Shown here piece after piece: positions 12,801 to 22,148 of a DNA stretch of 64,000 nt. Numbering within the stretch: position 1 is the first letter of the stretch; every line of letters begins with the position of its first letter. Location of the stretch: assembly GCA_037043015.1 (NCBI GenBank), contig CM073324.1, positions 20,476,097-20,540,096 of the forward strand, written 5' to 3'. This DNA comes from Bryum argenteum (Eukaryota > Streptophyta > Bryopsida > Bryales > Bryaceae). The position numbers and the translations under genes were made by a program. The notes under the pieces are model-generated. The model searched no databases. It was not told the DNA's origin and saw only the letters and a list, made by a program, of their open reading frames with translations.

Positions 12801-14585
12801 AATAGACTTCGGCAATCTCTTTTACGTTCTTTTCTAGGGTTTCAGCATTGTCCTTTAGCTTCTATTCACGTAGTCACCGTCTTTATTATAAATTTCTTGC
12901 AATTTGATTATATTCTCTTATTGAACATTATATATTGTGATTTATGTTCTATCCCACTATTATAATAACATAGTAAACATTTATCTTGAGTTCCTCTTAG
13001 ATTCATAAGATTGTATTTGATGTTTGATATGTTTACGTATTATAATAACATAGTAAACATTTATCTTGAGTTCCTCTTAGATTCATAAGATTGTATTTGA
13101 TGTTTGATATGTTTACGTGGGAGACATAAGTATCCCAAGTCAGCACTTGGGAGGCCCAAGTATCCCAAGTAAGGGGTGTTGGCTATTACTTTCAACTAAA
13201 ATCACACACATTTTTACATTTTAGAGCTAATTCACATAGAATGATTACACCTTTAATTTTTTAATATACACAATTAGAACAGTTAGAACAATACTTTGTA
13301 GTTGAATAATGCTTAACTAGCAATAGTACCGATGAGTGCAACATAAATTAATTCTGCAAAGTCTTTTTTTACTAATATTCAGAATGTTCAGATATTCAGC
13401 AACTTGTGATGAAAATTTCCAAAAATCTAGGCTATTCTGAATATAATTCATTCATATGCCAGAACAGAGGGGCAAAGTAGTATCCTTATTTTGTTCGTTT
13501 ATAGAATTCAACATAAGCAATATTCTTATTTGATTCAATCATAATAATCCAAGCGAAAAGAGATAGGGACCTGATTGTCACTCATGGCAACGCAACGTCC
13601 ATCGGCGCCACTGTGGTCGATGACAGTTTTATGCGGCGATGCGTGGTGCATATCAAAGGAGTTTACCGATGAAGTGGTCACAGCAAAGAGCTGGAGAAGT
13701 TGGCCTTCAACTCGGAAACCTAAGCCTGTCACAGGAGAGGCCGGGGTCTTCCCATCGGCAGAGGCAGGGTCCACTGAAAGCCGCGAACGAGTGACTCGAT
13801 TCCGGGCGATATCACCTCGTATGCAGTAGATTTCGCCCGAGTCAAGGCCTATGCACACGAGCAGAATCGGAGGAGCCTCTTCGTATACCAAAAACGACGT
13901 AATCTGGTCATACAATCCAAGCCAACTTCAGAAAACTTCCCGTAGCTGCAATCAACTGTGCAAAAGTTCTCATACAAACCTGCGCTTCGGGATACTTGGA
14001 GTCGAAAACGCGAATCGATCGAACACACGCAGGTCCCGTAGTACTCGAACCTTCCGGTTGAATCTTGTCAAGGTCCCACATCTTGAGATACAACCCCGAT
14101 GCAGGCGCTTCATCCTCTCCCAAAGAGATCAGAACTTGACGTTGCTGTCAAATCCTCCAACAAAAGCTTCAGTTCAAGAGATTTGACAAAAGAAGTGTAA
14201 GATTCTGTTGAGATGCAGCTTGCGACAGCTCGAATTAGTTAGTTTCCGGATGATCAAAGGGCTAAACCCTAATTTACATGTGAGAGCCAAGGAATCCATT
14301 GGATTAGAACCAATGGCGTGCAGCAATCGGACGATACCATACCCTAATTGACTAAGTGCAGAGTACCTTGAGCTGCTGGATGTGGAGGACGCTTTCGGAA
14401 TGGGCCTGAAAGCTGTAGTTGAGCTTCAAGCCGCGATCGAGCACATGCAGCATGGCGTCTTCGGCGCCAAGCACGATTTGGCCACGCCCGCTCGTACTGC
14501 AGACGACTTTCTCTTTCACTTCCTCCGCCACCGCCGGCCCCGCGGCCTTCTCCTCGAAGAACTGGAACTTCCGCCATTGATACAT
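9826..14585 (-). CDS. VPS11: Vacuolar protein sorting-associated protein 11 homolog (HOPS/CORVET subunit)
   Basis: Six exons on the minus strand: 14585..14367, 14144..13980, 13903..13571, 12744..12391, 12308..10689, 10215..9826. All have GT-AG borders and every junction is in phase, giving 1026 aa. The N-terminus MYQWRKFQFFEEK and a beta-propeller part (RGDIARNRVTR, YEVDGRGPC) are followed by a clathrin-like helical repeat region (MRKYGDHLY, NYNLTHYLEKLHEKG-like block). A C-terminal RING (CTACTSALDLPAVHFLCMHSF then CPVCAP) and the conserved tail FSVIAEYFG follow. VPS11 is a core subunit of the HOPS and CORVET tethering complexes on vacuole and endosome membranes. An acidic, His-containing linker carries a triple AAGGQVI repeat not usual for the family. 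Divergent from PNPase, with the giant palindrome between their promoters. Confidence 0.95.
11325..11387 (-). repeat. 21-bp coding minisatellite in VPS11 (AAGGQVI x3)
   Basis: Three 21-base units encode AAGGQVI three times in a row in the linker between the helical repeats of VPS11. The units differ only at third codon positions, so the peptide is kept while the DNA has drifted. A related KAVGKIGG segment follows. Confidence 0.9.
12745..13570 (-). other. Long VPS11 intron carrying repeats
   Basis: This is the largest VPS11 intron (826 bases) and is AT-rich. It contains a perfect 80-bp tandem duplication and a CCCAAGTATCCCAAGTAA / ACTTGGG palindromic patch around 13127-13172. The patch resembles the 21-bp minisatellite found in the palindrome arms. 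Confidence 0.8.
12958..13117. repeat. Perfect 80-bp tandem duplication
   Basis: Copy 1 (12958-13037) and copy 2 (13038-13117) are identical by eye, each starting TATTATAATAACATAG and ending ATATGTTTACG. Perfect identity in non-coding DNA points to a recent duplication. Confidence 0.92.
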
Positions 14586-15738
14586 CGCGCAAAAACCCCC
14601 TCCACAAATCTACTCGATCATAATAGACCGGCGCTCGCTACATGGAATCCATTCAATCGATTAGACCTCGAATGCACCTACAAAAGTGTGACCTCTCAAT
14701 CGAGCTCTACCTTGAAACGTAGAAAGCAATCAAAGAGAGCAGTTGTTGTTCTTCTAGATCAAACAAGTGTTGTTTCCGACAAATTTGAGATGAGTAGACG
14801 CTCGAGCTCAAGATCGAAAGCTTCGGCGAGCTCCAGCGCAACAGGGTCTTACCGGGCGACGGGCCGGGTAGAGTGCGTCCGATGGAGTATTACTTTGTGC
14901 GCTCTCCTTTAGCGTTGTCCTTCCGGGTCAAGATTTCATGCCAACTAGGTAACTTGGTGCTACCACTATAACATTATGGTTCACCCGATTATGGTGGGCT
15001 TCACCATAAGGGTACCAAAAACTTCTCAACATTCAATAATTTTATAGCACTTTATGTAAAATAATGTGGAGATAATTTTAAGTGTTGTGCAAAGGTGGCA
15101 TAAGGTTGGCATTGAATGATAAAAATATTTTAGAGTGTTATACTTATAAATAAAAATAGTCGCTAAGCTCCCTAGTTACTCAAATCTAAAATGATACACC
15201 AAGAGCTCAAGGACAATTCTAAAATGTATAAGGTCAATTTTGACGCCCTAGGCATAATAAATAAATAAGAACAAGAGACCCTTGTGGGGTTGGTGTGAAT
15301 AAAATGCCCGTTCGACCCAACCTTCCGACACCCCTGGCACATGGATATTCTTGAAAGGGGCAATGGATAAGCCTTATATTCTTTGGGAATCAACATGTCC
15401 GCAGTCTTTAGACCCAAAATATTGTCCCTTGTGAGACACATATTTGAAATCCTATACTAGTTCATGTTCTATAACATAACAATCAAGAATAAGGTAGAGT
15501 AAAAAACAATGGCTCTAATTTCGACATGGGAAATTTGTAGCGAAGTTAACAACATAGTGTAAGCACATTTTTGCATGGGGAAAAGTAAGTAAACAACTGG
15601 CCTAGTGGAATCATCATTCTTACACTCTCTTACAATTTGTTATAAAGATGAACTTGTGGATTGTAATAAATGGTGTATGAAATTGAAACCCTATAATGTT
15701 TGTTATGAGTACATGATACTATTGGATTGCGAAGCTAT
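14586..15738. other. Upstream of VPS11, left flank of the palindrome
   Basis: Non-coding. The part next to 14585 should be the VPS11 promoter. AT-rich sequence runs up to the palindrome edge at 15739. With 48539-48858 it probably formed the original intergenic region between VPS11 and PNPase. No gene is supported here. Confidence 0.5.
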
Positions 15739-15800
15739 GGGGAATGCTAGGACATGAGCGATGAGCCATGAGCCATGTGCCGTGAGCGCGATTCCATGAG
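15739..15800 (+). repeat. Terminal inverted repeat, left end
   Basis: This is the outermost sequence of the left arm. It is rich in tandem ATGAGC/ATGAGCC words and is repeated inverted at 48477-48538. A partial copy lies at 33962-34010. Confidence 0.75.
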
Positions 15801-16137
15801 CTGTGAGCGGATGACTTACTTTATTTAGTATATGCAATTCATCCATCAATGAGGATGAACTCATCCAGAATGAATGAATAATTTGCAAATGAACAAAGCA
15901 TTCTTCAAATGAAATGATGATTTGTATTCCGACATGTCAAATTAAATCATTACGATTGGAAAGCTTAGGTTAAAAAAACGGCTAATAAAACCTCTAGAGC
16001 CACTTGCAAGCCATGGCCAGGGATATCTCAAACATGGATTTCTGAATGGCAGCCAATTAGAGTTTACGAGAGTTTGTGGTCAGGTCCTAGACTAAAGGAT
16101 ACCAAATTTGAGGCAAGTGAATCTGTAGATTGCAGTG

Positions 16138-17172
16138 ATGGAGAGGGGTGAAGTGGAGAGAGGGAAGGAGCCCTGGTTTGCATTGGAGGTTTCTTTGCCC
16201 AACTGGGGGCTGGATCCTTCAAGAGATTGCAACCATGTGCAAAATTATGAGCTGGTAAGAATGTTCGGTGAGAGACAAAAGAAGAAAGGATATAACTATC
16301 TAGTAGCGAAGTCTGATAGAGTTAAACAGCGTGTGGAGGAATTGTATCCTACCATTTACCAGTGTAGTAAGATGCCCAAAAATGAGTGTATCTCGGAGAG
16401 TTTAGCAAGAGCTATTGTGTTTGAGGTTTGCTACGGCCATCCAATGAACTGGGCACAGTATGCGTCCGAGAGATGGAGAGTAAAAAGAAATGGGAAAAAT
16501 GAGGCGGTGATAAAGTATGGAGGAAAAGAGTCCAAAAATTCCTATTATCAATTGGTAAAGGCAAAAGTTGAGGGAGAGTTAGCAAAAACAGAACTGCAAC
16601 ACAGCGAGGTAGAGGCCGAATATAGCAATCGACATGTTTTCATTAGTAACCTGATGTCATCGCCGAAGATTCCAGCCAGTGGAGCCGAGGAAGAGAGAGT
16701 GAAGATACGGATATCTAGGCTCCGAGAACAGTTGCAGGTTTCAGAGGGTAATCTAAATACAATCGTGGAGAGTGGTCAACACGTGGATGAAAGATCAAGG
16801 AGGATCTAGCGACTTCAATCTATAATGCAGGACCTACAAGAGAAATCCGATCGATTGAGAGAGAAACTTTTGAAGATGGCCGAGAGACTCAAGATTCCCT
16901 TTACCATGCGCGCAAGTCAGCATGCTGAAGATTATCAATCGGCTCGGAGCACATCCCAGGTGACAGTTAAAGCATGTGCATTGTGTAATTCCAATTTCCG
17001 TCACATGGACATCATAGTTGCACCATGCAAATGCACATACCACCCTTGGTGCGTGGTCATGCAAAGCATGCAAAGCATGACAGAAGACCAGTGTGCCGAC
17101 AAGGAATGTAAGGAGAAGTTCACAGACAATTGGATGAGGAGTCTCGGCCTCGACAAAACGCTAGGTATTTAG
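16138..17172 (+). CDS. Coiled-coil and RING-like zinc-finger protein, one in-frame stop (left copy)
   Basis: The frame runs from ATG 16138 to TAG 17170-17172 and is broken once by TAG at 16807-16809. Before that stop lies a charged N-terminal region (YNYLVAKSDRVKQRVEELYP, MNWAQYASERWRVKR) and a long heptad-like coiled coil. After it the coiled coil resumes (LQEKSDRLREKLLKMAERL). It is followed by a Cys/His module CALCN...CKCTYHPWC...CADKEC, with spacing like a RING/C3HC-type finger. The uninterrupted coiled coil across the stop says this is one gene with a nonsense codon, not two. The other arm has the same stop. Zinc binding and ubiquitin ligase activity are inferences from spacing; no named family is claimed. 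Confidence 0.7.
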
Positions 17173-18261
17173 AGAAAACCATCTAAACTTCGAGCCAATG
17201 ACATCATATACAAAATCATGCATTGGTATGTTTGCATTTTCTCTACTGCATTTGAATAAATAACAAAGCAGTTGAAATAATGTATGGACAGAATATTACT
17301 TTGAAACGCAACCATCTGAAGGTCAACTGCCCCAGAGGAAGCGCAAGCATCTCAGCTCAGACATTGGAGGTGTTAACTTTTCCAAAAGGAAAAATAAAAA
17401 ATAGATGAGTCGGATCCAAACCGGTGAGTTTAAATTCCATCTGATTGAAATTATTCTGTTTAGTAGGATATAAACAATCAAAACTAACTCACGTATTAAA
17501 ATGCGGCACGACATGGTAAAATATTTCTCAGATTTGCAAGATAAGTTGTTCCAAACTAGACATCATAGGCTGTCACAAGGATCAGAATGGACAATGTACA
17601 ATTTCACACAAACTAGTACATGTTATAAGTTGTAAGTAACATTTTGTGGCAATATTATTCTATAACATCTAAGCATTTCCAGTGTTGGACTGTTTATATC
17701 TAAAATTTTGTTTTTGAATCAATTAGTGTATGAGGTCGGAATTGTAAATTACTAAAGTAGTTAATGATTTATGTGCAGATCATAGGATTTGAAGAGAAAA
17801 CCTAAGAGTACATGGCTGCCTAGGAGGAACACAAATTTGAATCATTGAATAGTATGATGATGCCTTCAAGGAATCAATGCAGGATTTAGTTCTTAACTCT
17901 TGAGAGAAACAATTCTACATAACTGGATATATGTCACTCCTTCACACATCGCGGTGAACAAACTTTTTGGAGAGAAGTGTTGAAAAACTAAACATCTTTG
18001 ATTTTATATTCGTAGGATATGGTACTAAATGCAAGAACCTGAAATGAAGGTTAAGTTGCTACCGGTGGCACTAGTGTAGAACACAATGAAATTGTATGAG
18101 TAAATATTGAATAGTAATATTGAACTCAAATAAGTTGCTTTGTATCCAGTCGGCACAGAACGCCTCATACACAATGGATAGCCAATGTTAATTGAAACAT
18201 CAAAGTCGCAAATATTCTAACAATGTGTTCTGTGGAACTATCAAAATCAATATAGTCTACA

Positions 18262-18420
18262 TACCCATTCGGCACCGAACGGGGTAGGCCAACCCAATTG
18301 TATGGGGTTGTTTGAATTGAGGGGAACGTGCTCTTTGCATGAAGACTATTGGATGAAATACACTGAGGACACCCATTCGGCACCGAACGGGGTAGGGCAT
18401 CTCAATTGCATGGTGACGTC
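18262..18420 (+). repeat. Two ~108-bp degenerate units with the TTCGGCACCGAAC box
   Basis: ACCCATTCGGCACCGAACGG at 18264 and at 18371 is followed in both by GGTAGG and a CAATTGTATGG/CAATTGCATGG word. The rest of the two units is only loosely alike (CTCTTTGCATGAAGACT against CTCTTTGCATGGAGACT). The same pair occurs inverted in the right arm. Confidence 0.75.
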
Positions 18421-19079
18421 TCCTCTTTGCATGGAGACTTGTGGGCCAAGACATAAAATACATGTTAGTTCGGGAGAGTAAACAACCGCATTCTGTACCG
18501 AACACTACACTCGGCCATAATTTGTTTGAGGTATTGAATCCATATTATCACGATGGAGCCTTCTCGAAATTGAGCCTCACTGTAGCTGTTCTTGCCGAAC
18601 AGCTTGTACAATACTTTATTTATTCTTAAAACATATAAGTTAATTGACGTAGACAATAATTTTAACAAAATGAATAACACTATTTATTTTCATAGAAATA
18701 TATAAATTTTTATTTACACTCTAGGAAAACACAATAAATTCCATGTAAGTATTCACTATATTGAAGATCTATATAAATTGTATAAAGTTTGAAAGTGTAT
18801 GAAAAAATATTTGGGATGTATTTGAATAAAATGATCTTAATCAATCAAAATTATGTGTTTATTTAATTATACTATGAGCTAGTCAAAGCTATCTCTATAT
18901 ATAAAAGAACACAATTAGGGTTTTGTCTGTCCGTCCTTGGTGATCCTTCCCGGTGGTAGGGCGGTTGCCGGTGAGAGTCCGGTTTGCTTATGTATACACG
19001 GTATGAAGAGTTTTAAAGATTTTGAAGGATTTCCGTAGGTGGTATTTGATTGTTATTAAGAATTTATTAAATCCCATTA

Positions 19080-19550
19080 ATGTAACAAGGAGTCGAAGGG
19101 ATATGGAATATAGAACATGAAAATGGGAGCAAAGTAAGGAGTGAATGGGAGATCAAGGAAAAATCGGAGGGGAACTATGAACGAGAAACAAAAGATAGGA
19201 AATGGGATCGCAAGATGGGAACTATGAACAAATAATAATATCCAGGAACAAATGATGGAAACTAGGAATGAATGATAGAAACCAGTAAGGGGAGGTGGAG
19301 GACAAGAATGGCGAAAATAATGGGAACCGGGAATGGGAGTTTGGAAATAGGGAACCATTAACAAGGAAAAGGAGAACAGAGAACTAGCACAAATGAGTGG
19401 GAACTAGGAATATGGGGACGAGGGAATAGAGGACATGCTATAAATCTTAAAAAGCGGGGGGACCATCGACGAGGGAACCAAGGATGATGGGTAGTATTTG
19501 AAGAGCACCAAATAAAGAGCTTACCCATGGGGACGAGGGGGACGTTACTC
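19080..19550 (+). repeat. Purine-rich degenerate repeat field
   Basis: The plus strand is strongly A/G-rich with recurring words such as GGGAACTATGAAC, GGAACTAGGAAT, GGGAACCGGGAATGGG and GGAACCATTAAC. The complement in the right arm (44710-45180) is accordingly C/T-rich. It looks like an old simple-sequence expansion of a GGGAACTA-like unit and has no stable coding frame. Confidence 0.7.
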
Positions 19551-19624
19551 ACAAATTAATTAAATACTATTTTTATTTTGTTTTTGTCCAAGAGACATCG
19601 GTATACAGAAGTCCTAACATGTAT

Positions 19625-20183
19625 CCTTCGGACTCGGACATCAAAAGGTCATATCAAAATTTAAAAAAACATATTAAAAATCCAAACGTAGGTATAAAAA
19701 AAATACGTAGTTGGAGGATTCTCAATAGGGTATAATTATTTTTTATACCTAGGTCTGGAATTTTGCATGGTTTCATAAATTTCAATCGAAGTTCAGGTTT
19801 AGACTAGGGCCAAGGCCAATTGAAAATGAAGGCCAATGCATCCTATGTGGCATGCACCAAAGCCTCCACTCCCTCATTAAATCATGAGCTTTAAATGGCC
19901 TGACATGGCCCCAAGGAAATGGAAAGAAATGCTCATTTTGGGAGCCCTCTTTTGAGAGGCTTGGGGCCATGTCAGTGGCTCTTACATGCTAATAAAAAAA
20001 TAAAATAGTGTAAGAAGGATACCATAAAATACTATTGGCCTCCATTCATGTATAAACTCAATGGGGCTGGCCTTAACTTCTACACCAATGGGGCAGCTCC
20101 ATTTCAGTGGCCCCAACCTTAAAAATTGGCCTTCACCCCAGTGTAAACCCGCCCCTAACCTTTTTGATGTCCGTGTCCGGAGG
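19625..20183. mobile_element. Nested MITE-like inverted repeat
   Basis: The ends are related as inverted repeats: CCTTCGGACTCGGACATCAA and onward (19625-19649) against the reverse complement of 20159-20183 (CTCCGGACACGGACATCAAA and onward). The interior contains another palindrome, TGACATGGCCCCAAG near 19903 with CTTGGGGCCATGTCA near 19960. The right end forms a strong hairpin (CCGTGTCC / GGACACGG). There is no coding capacity. Confidence 0.5.
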
Positions 20184-20649
20184 GACACGGGTTTACGACT
20201 TTTGTATGTATATAAAGTCTTCATATGTAATTATTTATTTAATATGTATAAAACATTTGGAATACAATGTATAAAACTACCTTTTAGATATCTATCAATG
20301 AATACATCTAGATATATAATTATATATCAACATATATCTACATTTATACTAATGACGACAAAATTGGAAATAGAAATACATTTGTAACATATGTCGTTGA
20401 ATATATAATTAGAGTAAAATGTGGAATCATAAATATATCCATGTATAAAACTAATCTCAAATTTATAAGGTTAAAAAATTATATATACCATATTCAATAT
20501 AAACATATCGATGTTAGTATTGTGTAATTGATAAATACATGATATAAACTTGACACTCGAAACATTAATACACTCATACATTCGAATCCATTGTTTTTGA
20601 ATTGTGCATGATGGTATAATATCTCAAAGATCAAATTACTCATTTTTGA

Positions 20650-20830
20650 AATGTGTTTACAGAATATTTAAAAACAAATATCACAAATAAATTATATATA
20701 TATAAATATATATATATATATAATTATAATTAGTATATTTTATATGCATATATTTAATATAATCTATACCATATAATAATTTTATGCATATATATACATA
20801 TATAATTATAAATATATGTGTAAAAACACA
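20650..20830. repeat. TA-rich low-complexity tract
   Basis: Long runs of TATATA and AATTATAATTA with almost no G or C. The inverted copy is at 43435-43580. It would melt easily and may be a breakage-prone site. Confidence 0.85.
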
Positions 20831-20939
20831 TAATGATTATCTTGTCCATGGTTGAATGAGTAATTACCTAACATTATTAATGAATTTAAATTTACTTCTA
20901 ATATTAGGAATAATAAGACTTGAGTTAAGTTTGGACATA

Positions 20940-21225
20940 ATGAATTTGGCCAAAATTGATTAGAAAAGTGCGCACATTACTAAATTTGCACCCAATTCAT
21001 TAGAAAATTTGGCACATTGTGAATTTGGAAATAATTCATAAGAAAAGTTTGGAGATAATGAATTTGGAAAAAAATTCATAAGAATAGTTGGTACATGTAG
21101 AATTTTGAATGAAGTGATAAAAACTTTTTGTACATTATAAGTTTTGCATCAATTGATAAACAAGTTTTGTACCACTTTGAAGAGAAGCATCAATTGATAA
21201 GCAAGCTTGTTAGAGAATATAGTTG
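20940..21225 (+). repeat. Degenerate ~40-bp tandem array (about 7 units)
   Basis: Units start near 20942, 20982, 21021, 21060, 21101, 21140 and 21181. Each has the form GAATTTGG..AAATTCATAAGAAAAGTT, grading into AAGTTTTGCATCAATTGATAA. The spacing stays at 39-41 bases although the sequence has drifted. Confidence 0.7.
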
Positions 21226-21309
21226 AAATTATGTTAGGCATTATGAAGAGAATAATTGCATTAGGCATTATAAAGAGAAAATTTCGTACACATATGCCCA
21301 AGTACCCCA

Positions 21310-21393
21310 AGTAAGTACTAGGGATGCCCAAGTAAGTACTAGGGATGCCCAAGTAAGTACTTGGGATGCCCAAGTAAGTACTTGGGATGCCCA
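21310..21393 (+). repeat. 21-bp minisatellite, four full units (left arm)
   Basis: Unit AGTAAGTACTAGGGATGCCCA, two units with TAG and two with TTG at the centre, with a partial fifth. The right arm has one full unit fewer, at about 42888-42955. The CCCAAGTA word also occurs in the VPS11 intron. Confidence 0.9.
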
Positions 21394-22148
21394 AGTAAGT
21401 AGCACCATACCTTCACTTTCATGCGTCTTGTAATGGAAAGTAGGGTACAATGACTTGAGTTAACACTTTGAATCATTGATCCTACATCATTAAAAATTAA
21501 TGCCCTTACTACGCACGCGAGCCCACGTACGCTGATATTGGCAAATTAAGCCGGTGCTCAAATTCGACCGCGCTCAATGGATACAACTATTGGAAACTGA
21601 TAGTAGAATATTCGACACCATAGTTACTAACAAAATATTGTGCCTTCACCCGATGATTCAGGAGTTACCAAGTCTACCGTTCTACTTCCAGACTCGGATT
21701 CGGAAGCTTCGTTGTCCACGAAGATGTTTCCTCTGTTGAGCCTTCCTTCTCTGTGGAAATCATCTTTGGGTGAATCTTGGTTTGCAAGTACATGTGCCAT
21801 CGCCGCAAATGTGGGGGAGGGAGTAAGTTGGAGACGGACTTCTGAAGAAGTCTGGATCCGCATAAAATGGTCTGAGAAAGGCACAAAGACCTGCAGAGGA
21901 CCGAATATGGTTCGATCATGGACCATGTGACAACATACAACAACGACGACAAGATGGTTATCGAATGACTGCAATTGCAAGTGAATGGCAACAACGACTA
22001 AAATGGTTCCTTCATCTAAATCTACAATAGACGAGGTCAACTATGAACCAAACTCAAAGGCGAATATCCAATGTTTAATTATAGGCTCAGGTGAACCGAA
22101 TTACAAAAAACGGCGACCTCGTAAATGTGCCATCAAAGGTAATAGAAT

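Larger units (their letters stand above)
17173..22148. other. Gene-free part of the left arm, repeats only
   Basis: About 5 kb without convincing coding sequence. It contains two ~108-bp degenerate units with a CATTCGGCACCGAACGGGGTAGG core (18262 and 18371), a purine-rich repeat field, a nested MITE-like inverted repeat, a TA-rich stretch, a 40-bp degenerate tandem array and a 21-bp minisatellite. These are listed separately. A possible short C-terminal exon lies at 21627-21820 on the minus strand (acidic, ending GEGTIFC) but I cannot link it to a gene. Confidence 0.6.

Noticed and set aside
14382-14912. Plus-strand open frame of 176 codons
   Set aside because: It is antisense to the first VPS11 exon, whose protein matches the family residue by residue.
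15730-15747. A 9-bp target-site duplication around the palindrome
   Set aside because: The bases before 15739 (CGAAGCTAT), after 48538 (GGCATTCTT) and after 34010 (GATTGATCG) do not match each other, so no duplication can be claimed.
18890-18960. Helitron 5' end (TCTCTATATATAAAAGAAC followed by TGTCTGTCCGTC)
   Set aside because: The start resembles some Helitron termini, but I found no convincing hairpin plus CTRR end downstream and no helicase coding.
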